From: Candidatus Thorarchaeota archaeon
GTDB lineage: Archaea > Asgardarchaeota > Thorarchaeia > Thorarchaeales > Thorarchaeaceae
NCBI GenBank assembly: GCA_030642465.1
Contig: DAOWNS010000114.1
Span: forward strand, 1-6,131
Reading direction: 5' to 3'
DNA: 6,131 nt
The position numbers and the translations under genes were made by a program. Below, one piece after another: positions 1 to 4,740 of this stretch (positions are counted from its first letter, which is position 1; each line of letters opens with the position of its first letter). A model generated the notes under the pieces. The model saw only the letters and a list, made by a program, of their open reading frames with translations. It searched no databases and was not told the origin of the DNA.

Positions 1-359
1 AGCTCGAATTTAACCCACGGTTTGAAGTAAATAATCGGGGTTTCATTATCGACTGTTGAGAAGAAGTAGTGGATGACGTCGCCCATATGACTCAGCTTTT
101 TCATTATCTGTTTTCTGATTTTTGCAGTTGTTGAATCATCTCCAATATGTAAAATGAGGAAGTCAATGTCGGAGAAGATGTCTCCTTCTCCCTTAGCAAG
201 CGAACCTTTCAGCAAGATTGCTTCGACCTCTGAAATCGAGGAAACAACTGCTGTCGCTTTCTCAATAATTGCCTCGTGCCAATCCATGCACGTTGTGTCC
301 TCCAAAAACGCCGCAACCTCCTCTTTTGAGGGAAAGTTCTCCTTGAAGACGGTCTGCAT
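1..359 (-). CDS. Nucleotidyltransferase domain protein (pol beta superfamily), C-terminus beyond window edge
   Basis: Reading the minus strand from the ATG at 359-357 gives 119 open codons up to the window edge, so the gene is partial at its C-terminus. Residues 49-70 carry the signature of the polymerase-beta nucleotidyltransferase fold: a G52-S53 turn in LLKGSLAKGEGD, then D64-x-D66 in SDIDFLIL, the two carboxylates that bind the catalytic metal ions in this superfamily. A third carboxylate is expected on a later strand; E119 in PWVKFE is a possible candidate, by inference. Residues 12-42 look helical. Family members transfer a nucleoside monophosphate to small molecules, proteins or RNA; the substrate cannot be told here. 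Local similarity is to the aminoglycoside/lincosamide-type group, but that is not proof of a resistance role. The start is supported by a GAGGTGG Shine-Dalgarno 4 nt upstream. It is transcribed divergently from the isomerase-like gene at 515. Confidence 0.85.
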   Translation of the reverse strand, partial: MQTVFKENFPSKEEVAAFLEDTTCMDWHEAIIEKATAVVSSISEVEAILLKGSLAKGEGDIFSDIDFLILHIGDDSTTAKIRKQIMKKLSHMGDVIHYFFSTVDNETPIIYFKPWVKFE

Positions 360-363
360 ATAT

Positions 364-370
364 CCACCTC
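364..370 (-). promoter_or_regulatory. Shine-Dalgarno site of the nucleotidyltransferase gene
   Basis: Read on the minus strand the bases are GAGGTGG, an almost complete match to the archaeal anti-Shine-Dalgarno CACCTCC. Four bases separate it from the ATG at 359-357. It decides the start and shows this strand is the coding one here, against an open plus-strand frame covering the same bases. Confidence 0.7.
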
Positions 371-481
371 GGAATCTTTGCTCAGGTACAGCTGGTCTGC
401 TTCTGAAGTTGAAACTAACATGCACGTCCCATGAGAATCTTCCGGTTTCTGAGTTAGACTGCCTTGAGCTGTTGGCCCAAA

Positions 482-489
482 GAAATATG
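482..489 (+). promoter_or_regulatory. Possible TATA box for the isomerase-like gene
   Basis: AAATATGT, preceded by purine-rich AAAG, lies about 26-33 nt ahead of the ATG at 515. No clear Shine-Dalgarno precedes that ATG. This arrangement would fit an archaeal promoter giving a leaderless or very short-leader transcript. It rests on spacing and A/T content only. Confidence 0.3.
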
Positions 490-514
490 TTCTAGGCGAC
501 AGTTCTACTCTGAC

Positions 515-1750
515 ATGGGCGTCAATGTCATTCCCTTCTTCTCATCATTCATTGATGAAGAAGTAAGAAGTAATGTGCAGGACAAGTTTGCTGAAGCTGG
601 CGCTCGCATCATTCTTGCCAATGAGTTTCTTGCAGAATCAAAGCGCGACCAATCATTGCTGCACCAGCATAACTACATCCTCATCGGTACTGGAGGGGTT
701 GAGCAAGACGTTGTTGAATTCCTGAGCAAGGCCAAATTATCACCATTCATAGTCTTGTTGAGCTATGAGCGGCAAAATTCATTGCCTGCATCTATGGAGA
801 TCAATGCGTATCTTACATCGAATGGATATGAATCGCGCATTGTTCACGCTCCTCTTGACAATCTCGCTAAGCTGATAGGTAAGTGGTGCTTGTTCTCCCA
901 GGTCAAAGAGAGAATTGCTCAGAGTAGGCTTGGGATTCTAGGAAACCCATCATCTTGGTTGGTAGCCTCTCATGTCGATCCGTCTGCCGTTCGAGAGCGT
1001 TGGGGTACAACCATTGAGAAGTTTCCATTAACAGACCTATTGAAGATGATTGACAAAAAGACCCCGATTGAAACAGGAGGAGATTTCGAGGAATTCGTAT
1101 CCAGTGCCGCATGTGTTGATGTGACTGATGAGGCGCTGAGAGATGCAGATCGCGTGTCTCAAGCACTGAAACAATTCGTGAACCACAATCACCTAGACGC
1201 CGTAACAGTCAAGTGCTTCACTCTTCTCCACAAGACCGGCATCACAGGGTGCTTGGCTCTTTCTCAGATCAATGACACAGAAAATCTGAGCGCTGGCTGT
1301 GAGGGTGACATTCCCAGCACGTTCACAATGATGCTTGTCAAATTCCTTACGGGACAATCCGCATTCATGGCGAATGTCACAGGGGTTGACCAAGACAATA
1401 ACTCGGTAGCGTTTGCGCATTGCACTGTTCCCTTGGGACTCGTCGATGGCTACGAGATAACGAGTCACGCCGAAACGGGCAAGAGCGTTGGATTAAAGGG
1501 TCAATTCAAACCGCAAGAAGTCACTATCGTCAAGGTCTTTGGCAACGATCTGTCTCAGCATTGGGTGTCTGGAGGTACGCTTTCTGAAAACTTGGAAATT
1601 GAAGGGAATTGTCGGACCCAGATTCGAGTGTCCCTAGAAGAGTCAGTGAACTATTTCCTAGAGAAACCTCTAGCCAACCACCATTTGATTGTGCTTGGTG
1701 AACATGCTGACTTAGTGAGGGAGTTCTTGGAGTTCGTTCTCAACCATTGA
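515..1750 (+). CDS. L-fucose isomerase-like protein (FucI/AraA superfamily), substrate unknown
   Basis: This 411-residue cytoplasmic protein (no signal peptide or membrane segment) resembles the short L-fucose isomerase-like group (COG2407 type), smaller than the roughly 590-residue bacterial FucI. The best family evidence is C-terminal. GCEGDIPSTFTMMLVKFLTG is at residues 262-281 and includes E263, which aligns by eye with the first metal-binding glutamate of FucI. FAHCTVPLG follows at about 300-308, and NHH at 388-390 supplies the usual terminal metal-binding histidine, ahead of GEH. The position matching the FucI metal aspartate (FADV in E. coli) appears to be N287 in FMANV. Classical members isomerise aldoses to ketoses with Mn2+; given this substitution the reaction is uncertain. 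I chose ATG 515 because MGVNVIPFFSSF matches the usual opening beta strand of the family; an upstream in-frame ATG at 464 would add 17 uncharacteristic residues. No partner gene is adjacent on the same strand. Confidence 0.82.
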   Translation: MGVNVIPFFSSFIDEEVRSNVQDKFAEAGARIILANEFLAESKRDQSLLHQHNYILIGTGGVEQDVVEFLSKAKLSPFIVLLSYERQNSLPASMEINAYLTSNGYESRIVHAPLDNLAKLIGKWCLFSQVKERIAQSRLGILGNPSSWLVASHVDPSAVRERWGTTIEKFPLTDLLKMIDKKTPIETGGDFEEFVSSAACVDVTDEALRDADRVSQALKQFVNHNHLDAVTVKCFTLLHKTGITGCLALSQINDTENLSAGCEGDIPSTFTMMLVKFLTGQSAFMANVTGVDQDNNSVAFAHCTVPLGLVDGYEITSHAETGKSVGLKGQFKPQEVTIVKVFGNDLSQHWVSGGTLSENLEIEGNCRTQIRVSLEESVNYFLEKPLANHHLIVLGEHADLVREFLEFVLNH

Positions 1751-1777
1751 CCAGTTCCGCTCACATATCATGAATCA

Positions 1778-1796
1778 TTTTTGACAGCTTTTCTTC
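1778..1796 (+). terminator. T-rich stretch, possible archaeal terminator
   Basis: Starting 27 nt after the isomerase-like stop codon there is TTTTT (1778-1782) and then TTTTCTTC (1789-1796). Archaeal RNA polymerase commonly terminates at short T-runs without a strong hairpin, and none is seen here. Position and composition are the only support. Confidence 0.35.
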
Positions 1797-1969
1797 AATC
1801 ACGGGCACTAAGACTACACAGCGATTTCAGTAGTGCATCAATACGGTTCTTACCATACAGGATGCTGTCCGTCCGATTGGACTGCCGCGTCACCAATTGG
1901 GCCAGCTGGAACTGAGTCCATAATTCCTCATAGGAATCTTGAGAACACAACAGCAGGAGACCGGTTGAT

Positions 1970-2224
1970 ATGGGTAGAACCATCAGGACCTTTCGAGAGG
2001 TCATCGACATAGAGAGTGTGAAATGGAAGAACTTCCGGCGACAGCTCAGGACGGCTGATCGTACAAGGCTTGACAAGGTCTTTGAGTATGCCTCACTGCA
2101 TGCTGACGCGGGAACACTAGTGAATAGGCCTCATTCTCTCGATGTTATCTTCATGTGTGTGCTGGTTGAGCTGCTCAAGAGGATTGAGGATTTGGAGGTT
2201 GTCGATGGTGGCCACGAGCGATAG
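1970..2224 (+). CDS. Conserved small archaeal-type protein, function unknown
   Basis: This encodes 84 residues with no cysteine motif beyond a single C, no signal peptide and no convincing membrane span. It opens MGRTIRTFREVI, continues with WKNFRRQLRTADRTRLDKVF (residues 19-38) and then a helical C-terminal half ending LVELLKRIEDLE. The opening MGRT, the W-x2-FRR-x-LR-x2-DR block and the acidic helical end recall a small DUF-type protein found widely in archaea; I recognise the pattern from memory and cannot confirm the family number. The composition suggests an all-helical fold, basic in the N-terminal half and acidic at the end, so a nucleic-acid or protein adaptor role is conceivable but only inferred. 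AGGAGA at 1955-1960 sits 9 nt ahead of the ATG. It is separated from its neighbours by 219 and 148 nt and is probably monocistronic. Confidence 0.75.
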   Translation: MGRTIRTFREVIDIESVKWKNFRRQLRTADRTRLDKVFEYASLHADAGTLVNRPHSLDVIFMCVLVELLKRIEDLEVVDGGHER

Positions 2225-2270
2225 CAATAGAAACCATTTGCAGTGCCTTTCGCATTCGGTGCAGGGCTTA

Positions 2271-2293
2271 CCATCATCAGTTGCATGATGCAT
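2271..2293. repeat. Overlapping short dyad symmetries in the 2225-2372 spacer
   Basis: CATCAT (2272-2277) and ATGATG (2285-2290) can pair across a 7-nt loop. Overlapping this, TGCAT-g-ATGCA (2282-2292) is a perfect 5+1+5 palindrome. They lie about 50-65 nt after the 84-residue gene and 80-100 nt before the 50-residue gene, so a weak 3' hairpin or an operator-like site are both possible. Such short symmetries often arise by chance. Confidence 0.25.
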
Positions 2294-2372
2294 TAGAAGA
2301 CGACTGAACAACAGATAAAAATCCAAGATACCGAGCTTCTTCAGCAAACATTCACCTGACACGGTGCGCACC

Positions 2373-2525
2373 ATGACAGAGATTAAGACATGCGTGAACT
2401 GTGCATATGCCTCGCACGTTAGAGAGATGCGAGGCGCATACTATGTTGTTTGCAAGGACCCCAGCAACCCTCAGGGGGCAGTCAAGAGTCAGATCAATCT
2501 TCCCTGCTGGAAAGCGCGCCAGTAG
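2373..2525 (+). CDS. 50-residue four-cysteine protein, putative metal-binding, function unknown
   Basis: The ATG at 2373 opens a 50-codon frame ending in TAG at 2523-2525. The product has CVNC at residues 7-10, C27 in YYVVCKDP, and C45 in LPCWKAR, giving C-x2-C-x16-C-x17-C. This layout is that of a small zinc- or iron-binding fold, with H15 as a spare ligand. The hydrophobic YYVV ahead of C27 and the W after C45 look like a mini-domain core, which argues that the frame is real. GGTG at 2363-2366 provides a Shine-Dalgarno core 6 nt ahead of the start. There is no signal peptide or membrane segment. I do not recognise a named family. The gene has 148 nt before it and 84 nt after it; a perfect inverted repeat starts 5 nt past the stop. 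Its cysteine-knuckle theme is shared with the two downstream zinc-ribbon genes, but the sequences are not obviously homologous. Confidence 0.72.
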   Translation: MTEIKTCVNCAYASHVREMRGAYYVVCKDPSNPQGAVKSQINLPCWKARQ

Positions 2526-2530
2526 GATAC

Positions 2531-2556
2531 AGGTTCGATTTGCTTTGTTCGAACCT
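2531..2556. repeat. Perfect 8-bp inverted repeat between the 50-residue gene and the first zinc-ribbon gene
   Basis: AGGTTCGA (2531-2538) and TCGAACCT (2549-2556) are exact reverse complements around a 10-nt spacer. The repeat starts 5 nt after the upstream stop codon and ends 10 nt before a TATA-like box at 2567-2575. As RNA it would form an 8-bp stem with a 10-nt loop, possibly a 3' end for the upstream mRNA. As DNA it is placed like a dimeric regulator site just upstream of a TATA/BRE. The TTCGA bases recall a tRNA T-arm, but no other tRNA parts are nearby. Confidence 0.55.
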
Positions 2557-2566
2557 TGGGCAGGCA

Positions 2567-2575
2567 ATTATTAAA
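2567..2575 (+). promoter_or_regulatory. TATA-like box of the two-ribbon membrane protein gene
   Basis: ATTATTAAA begins 43 nt ahead of the TTG start at 2610. With the usual 25-27 nt from TATA to the transcription start this predicts a leader of about 10-15 nt, which would contain the GTGAGGG Shine-Dalgarno at 2597-2603. Spacing closely matches the box ahead of the paralogous gene at 3267. Confidence 0.45.
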
Positions 2576-2609
2576 CAGCACAAACCATGCTATGCAGTGA
2601 GGGATTCTG

Positions 2610-3155
2610 TTGGAGGAATTGAACAAATTCAGGTTGAATTGTCCTAACTGTGGGGCAACCTATCTCTATTCTGCTAAGAAGATTGACGACGAAGGATTCG
2701 TGGAGTGCCAGAACTGCGCGAAGCAGATGTTCGTACGCATGAGCGATGAGGGAGCGGTGACGACATTTGCACAGGAAGATCCCGTAGCAATTGAGCCATC
2801 ATCAATAGTGACCACGGCATCAGTCGAGGGTGTCAGAGTAAAATGCCCCAACTGTGGTGCCAAATACATCTACAAGGATGAACATAGACTGGAAGATGGG
2901 CGAGTGAAGTGCCAGAACTGTGCTAAGGTCATAGATGCAGTGGGCGACGAGGTCGTCATCTACCGAGACACCACGGTGTCAGAAGAATCAGATTCAAGCA
3001 ATGCCATGCTGTGTTGTGTTATCCTAGTAATTCTTCTTTTCGTGCCGATTATACTTGCCATACCCCTCGTCATATGCATCATTTGGCAACGTGACAAGAT
3101 CAGCGGAGGCAAAACGGTTGTTCGCAAGAGAGCGGCAGGTCCAGGGCCAAGGTAG
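2610..3155 (+). CDS. Membrane-anchored protein with two N-terminal zinc ribbons
   Basis: This 181-residue protein has two zinc ribbons of identical spacing (C-x2-C-x18-C-x2-C): C11/C14/C33/C36 and C79/C82/C101/C104. Each runs CPNCGA to CQNCAK, similar to MJ0042-type ribbons. A 40-residue linker separates them. One hydrophobic stretch at about 132-159 contains two prolines (FVPIILAIPLVICII), followed by a basic tail of about 20 residues. There is no N-terminal signal, so this is a C-terminally anchored protein whose ribbons would be expected in the cytoplasm unless the anchor inverts. The role is unknown; metal-structured adaptor domains binding protein or nucleic acid are typical of such ribbons. 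The start is TTG 2610, supported by GTGAGGG ending 6 nt upstream, by a TGA just upstream at 2598-2600, and by matching N-terminal length in the paralog at 3267. TTG 2619 is an alternative. It has its own TATA-like box, so it is not clearly in an operon. Confidence 0.85.
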   Translation: MEELNKFRLNCPNCGATYLYSAKKIDDEGFVECQNCAKQMFVRMSDEGAVTTFAQEDPVAIEPSSIVTTASVEGVRVKCPNCGAKYIYKDEHRLEDGRVKCQNCAKVIDAVGDEVVIYRDTTVSEESDSSNAMLCCVILVILLFVPIILAIPLVICIIWQRDKISGGKTVVRKRAAGPGPR

Positions 3156-3173
3156 AACCTGTGCGGAAGTGCG

Positions 3174-3194
3174 ACCCATAACCATAGCATGGGT
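3174..3194. repeat. Short inverted repeat after the two-ribbon gene
   Basis: ACCCAT (3174-3179) and ATGGGT (3189-3194) are exact complements around 9 nt, 19 nt past the stop codon. A competing imperfect pairing of AACCATA (3180-3186) with TATAGTT (3194-3200) overlaps it. This could be a weak 3' hairpin; chance is also possible. Confidence 0.25.
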
Positions 3195-3228
3195 ATAGTT
3201 TGCATCGCATGAAACGTGAGCAGAATTA

Positions 3229-3236
3229 ATTTATAG
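3229..3236 (+). promoter_or_regulatory. TATA-like box of the single-ribbon membrane protein gene
   Basis: ATTTATAG, preceded by purine-rich AGAATTA, lies about 31-38 nt ahead of the ATG at 3267, predicting transcription from near 3260 and a leader of only several bases. It gives the second zinc-ribbon gene its own promoter rather than read-through from the first. Confidence 0.5.
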
Positions 3237-3266
3237 TACGGCACCGCGTCCGGTGCTCGGTGAGTT

Positions 3267-3653
3267 ATGGTGTCAAATGAATTCGATAACTCTGGATTGA
3301 GTTGCCCTAACTGCGGAGCGCCCTATGTCTATTCTGCTGAAGCTATTGACAGTGAGGGATTCATGGATTGTCAGAACTGCGGGAAGCATTTTCGTGCACA
3401 TGATGGCGCCGAGAGAGTGGAACCACCGATGGCACCTAGCCCATTCGAAAAGCAATCTTATCACTACACTGAAGCACCTAAGAAACGCAGCAATGTGGGG
3501 CTGTGGTGCGTCATCGCAATGATCTTTCTTTTTGTGCCAGTTATTATCGCAATACCAGCCATCATTTGCATCCTCTATTTCAAGCGGGAGCAGCTCTTTG
3601 GTGGGCGCAAAAGCAGCGGCCCCAAGAAACCGAAAACGCCAGATACGTGGTAG
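3267..3653 (+). CDS. Membrane-anchored protein with one N-terminal zinc ribbon, paralog of the preceding gene
   Basis: The product is 128 residues. One zinc ribbon has C13/C16/C35/C38, the same C-x2-C-x18-C-x2-C spacing as its neighbour. The 28-residue ribbon shares 20 residues with ribbon 1 of the neighbour, and the DNA agrees at 65 of 84 bases by hand count. A 35-40 residue proline-rich linker (EPPMAPSP) follows. The hydrophobic segment at about 77-104 keeps the neighbour's pattern of LFVP, I-x-AIP and ICI. A basic tail has GGRK and PKKPK. The second ribbon of the neighbour is absent, so the copy either lost it or never gained it. The start may be ATG 3267 or GTG 3270: GGTGAG at 3259-3264 is 2 nt from the first and 5 nt from the second. 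The function is not recognised; location at the membrane is inferred from the hydrophobic segment. Confidence 0.83.
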   Translation: MVSNEFDNSGLSCPNCGAPYVYSAEAIDSEGFMDCQNCGKHFRAHDGAERVEPPMAPSPFEKQSYHYTEAPKKRSNVGLWCVIAMIFLFVPVIIAIPAIICILYFKREQLFGGRKSSGPKKPKTPDTW

Positions 3654-3726
3654 AACACTCGCACACTGCGGAAGAAGCTTGGAGAACCTCGCGCTGTTCC
3701 TCTTCGCATGAGCATTCGGAGCAAAG

Positions 3727-3734
3727 TTTTATTA
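3727..3734 (+). promoter_or_regulatory. TATA-like/T-rich site ahead of the ABC operon
   Basis: TTTTATTA lies 89-96 nt before the ATPase ATG and 74 nt after the second zinc-ribbon gene. It could be the operon's TATA box, giving a leader of about 65 nt, or the T-rich end of the upstream transcript. AAATAG at 3786-3791 is a closer but weaker alternative promoter element. Confidence 0.3.
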
Positions 3735-3822
3735 CTCATATCTGACAATTGCATCCTGGGAGTTCATTCTCAGTGCGCATGAAAGAAATAGCAGCACACG
3801 AGATGAAGGAAGCATTGACATT

Positions 3823-4740
3823 ATGACGGCACATGTGATATCTATCTCAGGAATCACCAAAGATTTTCCTGATGTTCGAGCACTTGATAATCTGAATCTG
3901 CAAGTTTCACCGGGTGTATTCGGACTTATTGGACCTAATGGTGCTGGCAAGACTACCCTTATTCGTATTCTATTGGGCCTTGTCAAACCAAGTGCCGGAC
4001 GAGCGCGCATTCTTGGACATGATGTTGCAAAAGACTCCTTACGATTGAGGAAAAGAATCGGAGTGCTACATGAAGATCCAGCTTTTCCAAAGGAATTGAA
4101 AGTCTTGGATTATCTTGAGATAGTTGCGAAGATATATGACAGTGAGAAAGAACCTCGAAGATTGCTTGAAATGGTTGACTTATCATATGCTAAGAATCGA
4201 AAAATTGGTGATCTTTCTGCAGGTATGTGCCAAAGGCTGGGTATAGCACAAGCCTTGATCGGCAATCCTGAACTAGTCATCCTCGATGAGCCCACATCAA
4301 ATCTGGATGTGATTGGAAGAAATGAGGTTTTGGAACTAATTGTCAAAATGCATCGAGATCTTGGAGTTTCGTTTTTCATAGCATCGCATATTCTGTCAGA
4401 ACTTGAGAGAACGTGTCATTCGGTGGCATTCATCCACCAAGGCAAAATAATCGAACAAGGAAATGTAATGGATGTGATCAAGAAACACACAGAAGGCAAG
4501 TTCAGGATAAGAACATCAGATTCTGAGCTACTTGTAAGCGCCTTGAACGATATACACTATCTCGAAGCGGCTGATGCTACTGGTCCAACTACTATCACTG
4601 TGACTATTGACCCTCACAAGATCGAACTCCTCAAAGCTGAGATTGAGAAGGTGGCGAAATCTCTTGGCATCAACATCTATGGTGTCGAACCAGCATACGC
4701 ACTTGAGGATGCTTTCAAGGAGATGCTTCACAATGCATAG
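3823..4740 (+). CDS. ABC transporter ATP-binding protein of an ABC-2 type exporter
   Basis: This 305-residue cytoplasmic ATPase would power the permease encoded next. The nucleotide-binding motifs are all present in order: Walker A GPNGAGKTT at 37-45; the Q-loop region VLHEDPAFP at 81-89, where Glu/His stands in for Gln as in some ABC-2 ATPases; signature LSAGM at 131-135 (Ala for the second Gly position, a common variant); Walker B LVILDEP at 151-157 with catalytic E156; D-loop SNLD at 159-162; and switch histidine H189 in ASH. Residues 225-305 form the C-terminal extension usual in DrrA/CcmA-like export ATPases, ending in the helix LEDAFKEML. The ATG at 3823 is preceded by GAAGGAAG (3805-3812), 10 nt away. 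The stop overlaps the permease start by 8 nt, indicating translational coupling. The substrate is not evident; ABC-2 systems export lipids, polysaccharides, peptides or drugs. Confidence 0.95.
   Translation: MTAHVISISGITKDFPDVRALDNLNLQVSPGVFGLIGPNGAGKTTLIRILLGLVKPSAGRARILGHDVAKDSLRLRKRIGVLHEDPAFPKELKVLDYLEIVAKIYDSEKEPRRLLEMVDLSYAKNRKIGDLSAGMCQRLGIAQALIGNPELVILDEPTSNLDVIGRNEVLELIVKMHRDLGVSFFIASHILSELERTCHSVAFIHQGKIIEQGNVMDVIKKHTEGKFRIRTSDSELLVSALNDIHYLEAADATGPTTITVTIDPHKIELLKAEIEKVAKSLGINIYGVEPAYALEDAFKEMLHNA

Noticed and set aside
154..495. Plus-strand 113-codon open frame over the left edge
   Set aside because: It lies antisense to the nucleotidyltransferase, whose frame has a catalytic motif and a ribosome-binding site; the plus-strand product is serine-rich and featureless.
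464..514. Extension of the isomerase-like protein to the ATG at 464
   Set aside because: The extra 17 residues (with WPKEICSRRQ) do not look like the family's N-terminus, which starts directly with the first beta strand as in MGVNVIPFF.
1795..2076. Minus-strand 93-codon frame in the 1751-1969 spacer
   Set aside because: Its C-terminal half (SYEELWTQFQLAQLV) looks vaguely protein-like and helical, but its first 35 residues are antisense to the 84-residue gene, no ribosome-binding site precedes a start inside the spacer, and no family is recognisable. Conservation in relatives would be needed to revive it.
2117..2374. Minus-strand 85-codon frame with cysteines (KPCTECERHCKW)
   Set aside because: It is antisense to the end of the 84-residue gene and its start lies on the start codon of the 50-residue gene; no Shine-Dalgarno or family features support it.
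2531..2541. GGTTCGATTT as the T-arm of a tRNA gene
   Set aside because: The bases resemble a T-loop, but no acceptor, D or anticodon arm can be folded upstream; the match is explained by the inverted repeat.
2595..2607. 13-base exact match CAGTGAGGGATTC to 3350-3362
   Set aside because: One copy is the ribosome-binding region of the first zinc-ribbon gene and the other is inside the ribbon coding region of the second, so they are not at equivalent positions of the duplication; most likely chance.
2450..2647. Plus-strand 65-codon frame between the 50-residue gene and the zinc-ribbon gene
   Set aside because: It overlaps the 3' half of the better supported 50-residue frame and the start of the zinc-ribbon gene in other frames, runs through the inverted repeat, and has no ribosome-binding site.
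4607..4732. Permease start at the upstream ATG (4607)
   Set aside because: It would add 42 arginine-rich residues encoded inside the ATPase gene; ATG 4733 has AAGGAG 10 nt upstream and yields a normal ABC-2 N-terminus.
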